Source: Synergistaceae bacterium
GTDB lineage: Bacteria; Synergistota; Synergistia; Synergistales; Aminobacteriaceae
DNA: 64,000 nt
Reading direction: 5' to 3'
NCBI GenBank assembly: GCA_017451025.1
Contig: JAFSSM010000056.1
Location: 29,148 to 93,147, forward strand
Below are positions 44,310 through 52,725 of this stretch, one piece after another (within the stretch, counting starts at the first letter, position 1; each line of letters begins with the position of its first letter). The translations under genes were made by a program, and so were the position numbers. The notes beneath the pieces were generated by a model, which saw nothing but the letters and a program-made list of their open reading frames with translations, had not been told where the DNA came from and searched no databases.

Positions 44310-45365
44310 CTACGAAGCTGCACGCGCCGCTCCGCCGGGCACTATGTCCGTTATGCGCACACCAAAATTCTCGTCGATAACCACTACTTCGCCGTGCGCT
44401 ATCAGCTTTCCGTTCACAAGAATATCTACAGGTTCTCCGGCCATCTTGTCCAGTTCAACGACCGCTCCTGTTGTCAGAGCAAGTATCTCCGAGACGCTCT
44501 TTCTGGCTTTGCCCAGCTCAACAGTAACCCTAACAGGAATATCAGCAATCAGGTCTATCGGACTCGGAGCACCGCCGGAACTTCCGCCTCCTAATGGCTG
44601 AAATGCTGCCGGCCTCACATCTACAGCAGGGCCCGGATTCTGCCGTCCTCCTCCCATAATTCCTCCTCCTCCCATCGGGGTATTTGCGGGTGCAGGTTCC
44701 GGAGGCCTGCCTCCTCCGCGCATTACGTTCGAGATGTCCAGCGCGTCGTCAAGCGTAAGGCATGTCCATATGTTAAACGGTTTCAGTCCGTCAATTACTA
44801 CGTTTACCGGGCTGATCCACAGTTTTGCAGTCGAAGGTTCGACCGCAATTGCGTCCCAGTTCTCTTCGGCGAGAAGGCCGCTGCTGTTTTCGGGCATAAG
44901 CCTTCGGTTCCCCATAAGTCCGCTAAGGCTCGTGAAGGCAGAGCCTACTACCTGGCTCAACCCTTCCTGCGCGGCGTTCCAGTGAAGATCGCTCGGCTCC
45001 GGCAATGGCGAACCGCCGCCGCCCATCATCAGATCAGCGAGGGTCAATGCTCCGGCCTGTTCAACAACCATCGACAGCGGCTTATCCTCGAAACCGCCGA
45101 ACGTGCTCGAAAATATGAACGGAAGTTCCGAGAACTTGGCCGTAAATTCTGACTGAGGCATAATCTCGTAGGCGTTTACGTTCGTCGTAACGTTCTTGCC
45201 AGCCAGCATGTTGATTACGCTGTTCTCAGAATTGGCAAACGTGTCCGCAATTTTTGCGAGCTGTTCCGAATCTGCTTCGGAAATTTCGTCCATATTTCCC
45301 AGATCATAGCCTCCGCCGGATAGCAGGGCGTTTATCTCATCAGGGCTTAATATGTCATCAGGCAT
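44310..45365 (-). CDS. fliY: Flagellar motor switch protein FliY/FliN
   Basis: Switch protein of 351 aa. Seen: an N-terminal LSPDEINALLSGG like the CheY-binding end of FliM, a CheC-like middle region (about residues 45-210), a Gly/Pro-rich linker (GGGRPPEPAPANTPMGGGG), and a C-terminal SpoA/FliN domain with DIPVRVTVELGKARKSVSEI and GEVVVIDENFGVRITDI. The joined CheC-FliN layout is called FliY. Start shares a base with the fliM stop (TAATG). Confidence 0.9.
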   Translation of the reverse strand: MPDDILSPDEINALLSGGGYDLGNMDEISEADSEQLAKIADTFANSENSVINMLAGKNVTTNVNAYEIMPQSEFTAKFSELPFIFSSTFGGFEDKPLSMVVEQAGALTLADLMMGGGGSPLPEPSDLHWNAAQEGLSQVVGSAFTSLSGLMGNRRLMPENSSGLLAEENWDAIAVEPSTAKLWISPVNVVIDGLKPFNIWTCLTLDDALDISNVMRGGGRPPEPAPANTPMGGGGIMGGGRQNPGPAVDVRPAAFQPLGGGSSGGAPSPIDLIADIPVRVTVELGKARKSVSEILALTTGAVVELDKMAGEPVDILVNGKLIAHGEVVVIDENFGVRITDIVPGGAARAAS

Positions 45366-46387
45366 TACTTATTGTCTCCTTTCAGGGCTTCTGCGTCTAT
45401 CAACGGCACATCCTGAGAAAGTACCTGCGTGATTTCAACTGCGTTGTTCCCGTTGAGCGTGCCGGGACGTGCCTTGAAGCGTACCTGATTCCCGACGCGT
45501 ACATCGATGTGCGAGTCCTTCAGTTCGTCGAGGCGTATTACGTCGCCGACCTGGAGGGCGTATACATCAGCAAGCGATAACACAGTGTGCCCAAGTTCCA
45601 TAGCCATCGGCATCTTGATCTGCATCACTGATTTGTTGAGCCATGTGCGCATTTCGTCGTCGGCCTTGTGGCTTGTCGAGGCGAACCATTGCTGTGATGA
45701 CAGCCTGTCCATTATCGGCTCAATCAGGAAATACGGGAAGCACAAACTCACCATGCCCTCAACGTCCGAGACCCTCAGCTTCATGATTACGACGAGCACC
45801 ATATCGCTTGGCGAGCATATCTGCACGAAGAACGGGTTGCTCTCCATGCTCTCGAACCTGAAACGTACGTCTACAACGGTGCTCCAAGAATCTTCCAGAA
45901 GCTCAAGTATTCGCATGATTACGCGCTCGATTACGGTCTTCTCAATGTCCGTAAGTTCTCTGACATTGCCGGAAAATGTACCTCTGCCGCCGAGCATTCG
46001 GTCTATTATTGTGAAGACAAGGGCAGGATTTATCTCCATGAGCATACTTCCCTCGAAGGGGTGCATCTCGATCAGGCCGATAACTGTGGGCTGAACCATA
46101 TAGTTCACGAACTCTTCGTAGGCGAGCTGTTCCACAGAAGCAATTTCCGCCGACACGATGGAGCGTATCAGTGTAGACAGCACCGTAGTCATCTGGCGGG
46201 CAAAGGACTCGTGAATCATCTGGATTGCGCGGAGCTGATCCTTGCTGAATTTGTCGGGACGCTTGAAGTCGTAGACCTTGAGCTTTGCGTACTCGTCGGC
46301 CTTAGCGGAAATCTCCTCAATGCTTGTTCCGCTGGAGATCGACTTCATTAATGCGTCGATGGCATCTTGTGATAATACGTCAGGCAT
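45365..46387 (-). CDS. fliM: Flagellar motor switch protein FliM
   Basis: C-ring protein of 340 aa. Seen: N-terminal CheY-binding helix LSQDAIDALMKSI, the middle domain with ESFARQMTTVLSTLIR, IEMHPFEGSMLMEINPAL and DRMLGGRG, and a C-terminal SpoA domain ending near GNQVRFKARPGTLNGN. Length and order are normal. Precedes fliY and follows fliL by 8 nt. Confidence 0.95.
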   Translation of the reverse strand: MPDVLSQDAIDALMKSISSGTSIEEISAKADEYAKLKVYDFKRPDKFSKDQLRAIQMIHESFARQMTTVLSTLIRSIVSAEIASVEQLAYEEFVNYMVQPTVIGLIEMHPFEGSMLMEINPALVFTIIDRMLGGRGTFSGNVRELTDIEKTVIERVIMRILELLEDSWSTVVDVRFRFESMESNPFFVQICSPSDMVLVVIMKLRVSDVEGMVSLCFPYFLIEPIMDRLSSQQWFASTSHKADDEMRTWLNKSVMQIKMPMAMELGHTVLSLADVYALQVGDVIRLDELKDSHIDVRVGNQVRFKARPGTLNGNNAVEITQVLSQDVPLIDAEALKGDNK

Positions 46388-46394
46388 TTTTCAC

Positions 46395-46850
46395 CTACTG
46401 AAGTATCATGCTCTCGAACAGTACGTTCACTATCGGTGCCTCGCCCCCGACATCAGGAAGCATTCTGTTCAGCGAACGCTTGATGTCCCCCGCGAACTGC
46501 AATGCTCCCTCTGCGCTGGTCAGGTCATCGTAAACTCTGTCCTTAATGAGCATGAATATTTCGCTCCGTATCCTGTTCATCCAGCCGGGAGTCTGAACCA
46601 GTGCCGACGCGCCTTCCTTCTCTATAAGCTCAAGGGAGAGCGTGCAGTCGAGAACATGCCTTCCTGCTCCGGCTAAGTTGCTGGTGAACTGACCGATCGA
46701 GACTATCGGGCCGGGATTCTGGATAATTCTTCCTGTGCCGATCTCGTTTGTGTCTTTGGGTGCCATTGTACGGCCAAGAATGAGTCCTCCGCCGAAGCCT
46801 GCTCCGAACATTACGAGTCCTACTATTGCGAAAATCAGTATACGTTTCAT
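46395..46850 (-). CDS. fliL: Flagellar basal-body protein FliL
   Basis: Motor-associated membrane protein of 151 aa. Seen: one N-terminal helix (ILIFAIVGLVMFGAGFGGGL), then a periplasmic domain with FTSNLAGAGRHVLDCTLSLEL and the C-terminal RSLNRMLPDVGGEAPIVNVLF, which ends like FliL (V..V.F..F.IQ). Stabilises stators in other bacteria. It follows the HicB insertion by 45 nt. Confidence 0.88.
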   Translation of the reverse strand: MKRILIFAIVGLVMFGAGFGGGLILGRTMAPKDTNEIGTGRIIQNPGPIVSIGQFTSNLAGAGRHVLDCTLSLELIEKEGASALVQTPGWMNRIRSEIFMLIKDRVYDDLTSAEGALQFAGDIKRSLNRMLPDVGGEAPIVNVLFESMILQ

Positions 46851-46895
46851 TTATGTATGTCTGTCCTCCTAAAGTGAGTGATAATGTCTCTGCGC

Positions 46896-47159
46896 TTAAC
46901 TGACATGTGCGAGCAGTTCTTCTTTCTCTATAAGAGCTTCGTCAACCGGCACATCTATAGGCTCCACAATCAGCAAAGGGTGCGGTATCTTCTGGCCGTC
47001 TTCCCTGTAAATATCAGCCATTTCACCGGCAACTTCAAGCAATAATTCCTTGCACTCCTCAATATCTTTGCCTGAGGTCAGGACATTCGGCCACTCCAAA
47101 AGCTGACCCATATATCCGAAGCCTTCCTCAAGTTTCCTGTAACACGCCGTAAACTGCAT
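46896..47159 (-). CDS. HicB-like antitoxin domain protein (orphan)
   Basis: Small protein of 87 aa. Seen: MQFTACYRKLEEGFGYMG, then LLEWPNVLTSGKDIEECKE, the HicB opening and helix that usually bind and block HicA. No HicA toxin (a small dsRBD-like protein with a conserved His) is adjacent on either side. The start overlaps the stop of the PHP remnant (TGATG). It may be an orphan regulator or a relic of a toxin pair. Lies inside the flagellar operon. Confidence 0.7.
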   Translation of the reverse strand: MQFTACYRKLEEGFGYMGQLLEWPNVLTSGKDIEECKELLLEVAGEMADIYREDGQKIPHPLLIVEPIDVPVDEALIEKEELLAHVS

Positions 47160-47617
47160 CAATCGTTCCATCCTCTGATAAAGTTATGCACCATCTCAGC
47201 GTCAGTGTTCAGCACAAGCATTACCCTGTAGTTATCCACGCAGTTCAAGCGGGCTTCCGGTTTCATGAATGAGCAGACCTTGCTGTTTTTCATGCACTCG
47301 ATGAGATTGCTGGTGTTGCGTTCTCTTACTGCGTCCTCGTAGCACACAGTGTGTATTCCCGCAATCGCGTAGTCCAGCCTGTCCAAGTCCTTCTGTCCGA
47401 GCGAGAGGCTTCCGTTGCCGTAAAGCTCTCTGGGGATCACCGACAAATTGCAGAAATATATCCTGTCGACTGTTCCAGGAATGCCCGGTGCATGTTCAGT
47501 TATCCCTAGCATGTCCAGATTCTTTTCGCTTGCGGCAAAAGCCATCTCCCTTATCGTGCCGTAAGCATGGCCGCTCGCTATCGTGTGCGTGTGAAGGTCA
47601 GCAGCTATCCTCATCAT
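47159..47617 (-). pseudogene. PHP-domain phosphoesterase with internal deletions
   Basis: The start is a good YcdX-like PHP protein: MRIAADLHTHTIASGHAYG, LDMLGITEHAPGIPG, and VIPREL. It then skips a block and resumes at NGSLSLGQKDLDRLDYAIAG and NTSNLIECMKNS, skips another, and ends with KPEARLNCVDNYR and LNTDA. About 150 aa replace the usual 240 or so, with GHPDD-type metal ligands lost, so activity is unlikely although the frame is open. Coupled to motB by ATGA. Confidence 0.65.
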
Positions 47618-48342
47618 CGTTTCGGGTACTGCGACAAAAACACTATCTCTACTCTGCGGTTCAGTGCCCTATGTTCGCCGCTGTCGTTCGGAACTATCGG
47701 CTGTGCAGAACTGAATCCCACCGCCTGCAGCTTCGTCGGGTCAAATCCTCCAGCACTCTCCATGTATGACGCAACCGCCGCCGCCCTCATTGAGCTTAGG
47801 CCCCAGTTATCACGGTAAATTCCTCCGTTGAGACGGCCCGAGTCCGTGTGCCCCTCGATCGACGCAAACGGAACATGATCCTTCACCAGCTCCGAAATCT
47901 TGTACAGCGCACGCATTCCCTCCGGCCTCAAATCAGCACGGCCCGGCTGGAACAGGAACTGATCGCTTATCGACACCGCCACTCCCCGCTGATTTATCGA
48001 CACCTGAATATCACGCGTCAGATTCTCAGAGCGCAAATAGCTGTTCAGCGTGTAGGCCACATGACGAGTGTCAAGCTCTACTCGCTCGCTCGCACCGGGT
48101 GTTGTCCCAACTTCTCCGCTCTTGTTGGGGTCCTGCGACTCCTCTGTCGTAACTCCGCCCCGCAGGACTCCCAAAGAACCCCTCAGCGAAATTAAAGCCT
48201 TCTGGAATTTCTGGGAGTCTATCGAGGACATAGCGAACAGCAATATGAAGAAGCACAGGATAAGCGTAACCATGTCCCCGTAAGTTCCCATGTAGAACGG
48301 TGCAGAAAGTCCGGGTTCTTCAGGCTTTTTCTGGCGCGCCAT
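47614..48342 (-). CDS. motB: Flagellar motor stator protein MotB
   Basis: Stator subunit of 242 aa. Seen: a single helix GDMVTLILCFFILLFAMSS with the proton-carrying Asp near its start, a linker, and an OmpA-like peptidoglycan-binding domain (FQPGRADLRPEGMRALYKI, SIEGHTDSGR, LNRRVEIVF). It lies 3 nt after motA. Hydrophobic residues and one Asp suggest proton rather than sodium driving, which is not certain. Confidence 0.94.
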   Translation of the reverse strand: MARQKKPEEPGLSAPFYMGTYGDMVTLILCFFILLFAMSSIDSQKFQKALISLRGSLGVLRGGVTTEESQDPNKSGEVGTTPGASERVELDTRHVAYTLNSYLRSENLTRDIQVSINQRGVAVSISDQFLFQPGRADLRPEGMRALYKISELVKDHVPFASIEGHTDSGRLNGGIYRDNWGLSSMRAAAVASYMESAGGFDPTKLQAVGFSSAQPIVPNDSGEHRALNRRVEIVFLSQYPKR

Positions 48343-48345
48343 CTA

Positions 48346-49119
48346 TTAGCCCTCCTCCTGGTTGAAGGCTTCACGCATTGCGGGAGGCAGATATACCTTC
48401 AGCTTCTCTTCAACTATGCGCGGGTTCTCGCCGGCCTGAATCGCAAGTATTCCCTCAACCATAAGCTCCATCGACTTCACTTCCTGAGCAGAACGTGCCG
48501 CCAGCTTCTTGCTGATGGGAGAACCGAACATGTTAGCCATCATTGAACCGTACATCGTCGTGATAAGTGCAACCGCCATTCCAGGACCAAGCGCGTTGAC
48601 GTCCTGAAGGTTTCCTAACATTGCGATTAGTCCGATAAGCGTACCGATCATTCCGAACGACGGCGCAAATTCCGTAAGGTTGTCGAAAACCGCCTTGTTC
48701 GCGCTGTGCCTGTCCTCGAAAACGCCTATTTCCGTATCAAGTATTGCCCTCACAAGTTCAGGGTCAGTGCCGTCAACTACGAGCTGTATTGCCTTGCGCA
48801 TAAAATCGCTGTCAACTTCCGCAACATCAGCTTCAAGCGAAAGCAGTCCTTCACGTCTGGCCTTCTCCGCGAAGCTGACTATCATCTGCACCATCCCGAC
48901 AAGGTCCGGCTCCTTGAACATAAAGACGTTCTTCATACAGCCGCCAATTGCCTTGAGACGGTCGCCGGGGTTGGAAATGACCGTAGCTCCGATTGCTCCG
49001 CCGATCGTTATCATCAGCGACGGGACATCGAAATATGCTCCGATGTTTCCGCCGGAAGCCATTGATGCAACAACCAGAATCCATGTTGCGAGAAATCCTA
49101 TAAGACTCGTTAAATCCAA
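48346..49119 (-). CDS. motA: Flagellar motor stator protein MotA
   Basis: Stator subunit of 257 aa with four membrane helices. Seen: GGNIGAYFDVPSLMITIGGA, the cytoplasmic loop with KARREGLLSLEAD, APSFGMIGTLIGLIAML and GPGMAVALITTMYGSMMAN. Start is TTG with GAGGTGAG upstream. It follows flbD by 21 nt. Confidence 0.95.
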   Translation of the reverse strand: MDLTSLIGFLATWILVVASMASGGNIGAYFDVPSLMITIGGAIGATVISNPGDRLKAIGGCMKNVFMFKEPDLVGMVQMIVSFAEKARREGLLSLEADVAEVDSDFMRKAIQLVVDGTDPELVRAILDTEIGVFEDRHSANKAVFDNLTEFAPSFGMIGTLIGLIAMLGNLQDVNALGPGMAVALITTMYGSMMANMFGSPISKKLAARSAQEVKSMELMVEGILAIQAGENPRIVEEKLKVYLPPAMREAFNQEEG

Positions 49120-49140
49120 AACATACTCACCTCTGCCGTA

Positions 49141-49362
49141 TTATTCCTTTGCTTCGTCGGCAGTGTTGGCGACTATGCACGTGTACCCTGCCGCTCTCCT
49201 GAAGGCGATTATCTTTTTGTAGACATCCTTGACCTTCTCCTTCACTACATACCTGTGCCCGTTCAGCAGGCGCAGAACAGTATCCGGCGTTACGTCGATG
49301 GTCTCGATCATGTCCGAGTTCAGCAAAAATGCCTCGCCGTTCAAGCGGTGTACTTCAATCAT
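49141..49362 (-). CDS. flbD: Flagellar protein FlbD
   Basis: Short protein of 73 aa found upstream of motA in many bacteria. Seen: MIEVHRLNGEAFLLNSDMIE, then TPDTVLRLLNGHRYVV and the helix VKDVYKKIIAFRR. ATG at 49362 is used rather than the TTG nine bases upstream. First gene of the flagellar operon on this strand; exact role is unclear. Confidence 0.88.
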   Translation of the reverse strand: MIEVHRLNGEAFLLNSDMIETIDVTPDTVLRLLNGHRYVVKEKVKDVYKKIIAFRRAAGYTCIVANTADEAKE

Positions 49363-49436
49363 GTGCAACAACGCCAGCCCTTCATTGTGAGATTGTATGC
49401 GTGAAAAATTATGTTCTCTGACAATTTGATTGGTAT

Positions 49437-49442
49437 ATTATA
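49437..49442 (-). promoter_or_regulatory. Candidate -10 of the flagellar operon
   Basis: Minus-strand TATAAT about 75 nt upstream of flbD, in the 164-bp divergent gap. No sigma-28-type consensus was recognised. Confidence 0.35.
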
Positions 49443-49526
49443 CGATTTTGGAGGCAAAAAGCGATAAAATAATCACACCAAAATTTTCATAAACATTATT
49501 TTGCCGGAGGTGTATTTTCTAATACC

Positions 49527-50909
49527 ATGTCCGAAAACGTTCATGATTTGCAGAATAAAATAGACTTCCTCGTCAGCGGAGGAGCGTTGAAGTTCCTGAC
49601 CGACTTTCTCAACGAAGGCGGCATAAAGGCACTTATCGCTGAGCCTAACGACGCAGGAACCCTAAACGTTATTGACGCGGCAGGAATTGTCCCGGAGGGC
49701 CTGACCGTCAAAGATGAAGCCTCTTCCCTTTTCGCTAAGGGAGTTGCTCACGAAGCATATGAGCTTGATTTTGCGGAGGGCGGCAAGACTTGGCCCGGAG
49801 TAATCAGAATCAGGGGTTCTCAGTGGGAAGTGTTTATCCTCATGAAGGATAAGCCCGCCAACCCCAAAGCACTGCTCGAAGAACTGAAGCCCTATGCCGG
49901 GTTGCTGCGTTTGTGGGAGACGTTCAAGAACATTTCATCGACCGAAAAGAAATTGTCGCGGCTGTCCTACATGATACTCGCCACAAAGAGCACGCTTGCC
50001 TCAATTTTTGAGCCGATGCCGCTTCAGTATTTCGCGTCATTCTTAACGGACGTGTTGCAGGAAAGTCTTTTCCCGAAGTCAATAGTGATTCTCAAGGACG
50101 AAGGAAGCTACTTGACCGTCTTCAACGGCAGAGCGGACAACATTCCGGAACGTTCAGGGATATACGCTTCGCAGATTCTCCCGCCCGCTCCCGTGATTGT
50201 GCGCAGAGATTCTCCTGCTGAAGTTGTGCTGCCGGTTGCCGAAGGAGACAGCAGACTCTTCTGCCTGATGCAGTGGGACGAACTCCCTGATGACCAGACC
50301 ATGAACTTCCTGGAGCTTCTCGGTAATCTTGCAGTCCGTGCAATCGCCATCAACAATTTGCGCACACAGTCCAGGCAGGCAGAGGCCAGCATATCCAGCG
50401 AAGAGTTTACGGTGCTCTCATTGACGAACGTCCTTAAAGTCCTGAAGAGCGCGGACAGCAGGGAAAAATTCTGCTCACTCCTTGCGGACATATTCGCAGA
50501 GCAGTCCAGAATGAGCACATGCGTTTTTGCGGCATGGAACGCTTCACGCAAGGGCTACACCATCGCCGAGCACAGGTCAGGCCACCTCAAGGCCAGCGCA
50601 GACACTACGCTTCTGCCGTCGTCGTCCGGGCCTCTGCCTTCCTCCAGCATCAGCGAGGCATACTATGACTTGGCCGGAGGAAAATCTCCCGACTCGGTGT
50701 TCAAGTCGTGGGGACTTGCCGGGTGTCCGTGGAAGGCCGCTATGTCCGAAGCAAAGTACCTGTTCCCCGTTTGCGACGACAATTCCCTTGCCGGAATTAT
50801 TGCGCTCGGCTCAGGACGCGAAGGCAAAGCCGCACTCGATCGTTCGCAGTTAGCTTCGTTGCAGCTTATTGCTCAGTTTGCCGCCTATGAGTTCAAACGA
50901 TTTGAGTAG
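49527..50909 (+). CDS. Uncharacterised protein with GAF-like halves
   Basis: A 460-aa cytoplasmic protein with no signal or membrane helix. I recognise no named family. An N-terminal part has ligand-sensor-like content (LNVIDAAGIVPEGLTV, GVIRIRGSQWEVFILM); residues about 150-275 and 300-460 each look like GAF-type alpha/beta domains (helix, strand, then FPVCDDNSLAGIIALGSG). No kinase, cyclase or DNA-binding motif is visible. GGAGGTG lies 14 nt before ATG. It is divergent from the flagellar operon and 1 nt from dxs. It may be a sensor scaffold. Confidence 0.5.
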   Translation: MSENVHDLQNKIDFLVSGGALKFLTDFLNEGGIKALIAEPNDAGTLNVIDAAGIVPEGLTVKDEASSLFAKGVAHEAYELDFAEGGKTWPGVIRIRGSQWEVFILMKDKPANPKALLEELKPYAGLLRLWETFKNISSTEKKLSRLSYMILATKSTLASIFEPMPLQYFASFLTDVLQESLFPKSIVILKDEGSYLTVFNGRADNIPERSGIYASQILPPAPVIVRRDSPAEVVLPVAEGDSRLFCLMQWDELPDDQTMNFLELLGNLAVRAIAINNLRTQSRQAEASISSEEFTVLSLTNVLKVLKSADSREKFCSLLADIFAEQSRMSTCVFAAWNASRKGYTIAEHRSGHLKASADTTLLPSSSGPLPSSSISEAYYDLAGGKSPDSVFKSWGLAGCPWKAAMSEAKYLFPVCDDNSLAGIIALGSGREGKAALDRSQLASLQLIAQFAAYEFKRFE

Positions 50910-50910
50910 T

Positions 50911-52725
50911 ATGCGATTCTTAAAGCCAGGCTTCACCAGAGAAGACCTGCTTCACATTGATGAAGAGATGCTGCCCGTGCTGGCAAAGGAGGTACGGGCA
51001 GTTATTGTAGACACCGTAAAGCAGAACGGAGGGCATCTCGGCTCATCGCTGGGAGTAGTGGAGCTGACGATAGCTATGCTCAGGAAATTTGACCCGTTCA
51101 ACGACAGGATAATTTTCGACGTTGGGCACCAGTCCTATCCGTACAAGATTCTGACGGACAGGTTCGACCAGTTCCACACGCTCCGGCTCAAGGACGGACT
51201 GTCGGGTTTCCCCCGACGCAGCGAGAGTCCCGCCGACCACTTCAACACCGGGCACAGCAGCACATCGATTTCTGCGGCACTGGGTTACGCGAAGGCCAGG
51301 GATTTGCTCGGCGAAAAGCGGCACGTTATCGCGTTTATCGGTGATGCATCGCTGATTAACGGCCTTGCGTTCGAGGCGTTGAACTACGTGCAGGACACCC
51401 ACACGAAATTAATCATCGTCCTGAACGACAACAAGCACTCCATCAGCGACCCTATCGGCGGATTCTCGACGATGCTGGCCCGGCTTTCGGCAAACACTCT
51501 TTACCGCAGGCTCAAGAATGCCGTCAAGCGCAGAGTGAGGGGCAAGGCGGCCAAATACCTTGAGCGCGCGCGGGACCACATCAAGAATCTCCTGAAGCCC
51601 GCCAACATGTTCGAGGAACTGGGCATAAAGTACTGGGGGCCTTTCGACGGACACAACATAAGCAACGCCGAAGAAATATTCGAGCTGGCCAAGAACTATG
51701 ACCGCCCTGTAATCCTGCACTTCACCACGAAGAAGGGCAAAGGAGTACCGGAAGCAGAAGCTAACCCGACGAAATTCCACCAGGTTGCACCGGCAGGAGA
51801 AGCGAAGGGCAGGACGTGGAGCGAAGCGGCGAGCGAAATTGCCGAAGAGATAGCCCGCAGGGACGAGCGCATTGTGTGTTTCACGGCGGCGATGTCAACA
51901 GGAGTAAAGCTCGAACATTTTGCGAAGGATTTTCCCCGCAGATTCTTTGACGTTGGAATTGCGGAAAGTCATATGCTGACGATGGCCGCAGGTCTGGCCG
52001 CCGGAGGAATGCGTCCCTGGGTGTTTATTTACTCGACGTTCCTGCAGAGGGCGATGGATCAGCTCATGCACGATATTGCGCTCCAAAATTTGCCGGTTGT
52101 GCTGATGGTGGACAGGGCAGGGCTTGCTGGGTCGGACGGAGATACTCACCAGGGACTGCTCGATATTTCGTGGGGAAGGGCAATCCCGAATTTGGAGATA
52201 TATGCTCCGTGCGATGAATCCTCGCTGCGAAATGCAATGCTCAATGCTTCAAATCATAACGGCCCGACACTGATTCGCTATCCAAGAGGCTTAATTCCTA
52301 GTGAGAATATTTCGCCCGGCGATAACTCACCAGTTGTTCAGGTATGCGACGGAAATTTGTGGGCATTGCTCGGGAACGGTGCGACGGTCAGCACAATGAT
52401 TGAGGCCCGAAATTTGGCGGGACGCGAGGGATTGTGCGTTCCGGCGGTGTATGACGTTCGGAGGATTAAGCCTCTTGACGTTGAGACGCTGGACGAAATT
52501 ATGACGCGCTACAGCCTGCTGGCAGTCCTCGAGGAAAACTACATGCCTGGAGGATTGGGCGAAGCTGTGGCCGCAAGAATCGCAGATAAAAATTCCGGGA
52601 CGAGGCTTGTGCGGTTTGGAGTGCCTGATGTCTGCGTCAAGCACGCAACCCAGACAGAACAGCGGGAGCTTTACGGCCTGACTGCACAGAACGTAATCGC
52701 CAGGTGCAAAAAATTTCTTCCATGA
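50911..52725 (+). CDS. dxs: 1-deoxy-D-xylulose-5-phosphate synthase
   Basis: Thiamine-diphosphate enzyme of 604 aa, first step of the non-mevalonate isoprenoid pathway. Seen: GGHLGSSLGVVELTIAML, FDVGHQSYPYKILTDR, GHSSTSISAALGYA, the TPP motif GDASLINGLAFEALN with LNDNKHSIS, DVGIAESHMLTMAAG with the catalytic Glu, and DRAGLAGSDGDTHQGLLD. I choose ATG at 50911, directly after the upstream stop; an earlier ATG at 50887 is possible. Overlaps tlyA by ATGA. Confidence 0.96.
   Translation: MRFLKPGFTREDLLHIDEEMLPVLAKEVRAVIVDTVKQNGGHLGSSLGVVELTIAMLRKFDPFNDRIIFDVGHQSYPYKILTDRFDQFHTLRLKDGLSGFPRRSESPADHFNTGHSSTSISAALGYAKARDLLGEKRHVIAFIGDASLINGLAFEALNYVQDTHTKLIIVLNDNKHSISDPIGGFSTMLARLSANTLYRRLKNAVKRRVRGKAAKYLERARDHIKNLLKPANMFEELGIKYWGPFDGHNISNAEEIFELAKNYDRPVILHFTTKKGKGVPEAEANPTKFHQVAPAGEAKGRTWSEAASEIAEEIARRDERIVCFTAAMSTGVKLEHFAKDFPRRFFDVGIAESHMLTMAAGLAAGGMRPWVFIYSTFLQRAMDQLMHDIALQNLPVVLMVDRAGLAGSDGDTHQGLLDISWGRAIPNLEIYAPCDESSLRNAMLNASNHNGPTLIRYPRGLIPSENISPGDNSPVVQVCDGNLWALLGNGATVSTMIEARNLAGREGLCVPAVYDVRRIKPLDVETLDEIMTRYSLLAVLEENYMPGGLGEAVAARIADKNSGTRLVRFGVPDVCVKHATQTEQRELYGLTAQNVIARCKKFLP

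Noticed and set aside
50887..50911. Longer dxs start at 50887
   Set aside because: It would overlap the upstream gene by 23 nt and add residues not seen in Dxs; MRFLKPG at 50911 aligns with the usual N terminus.
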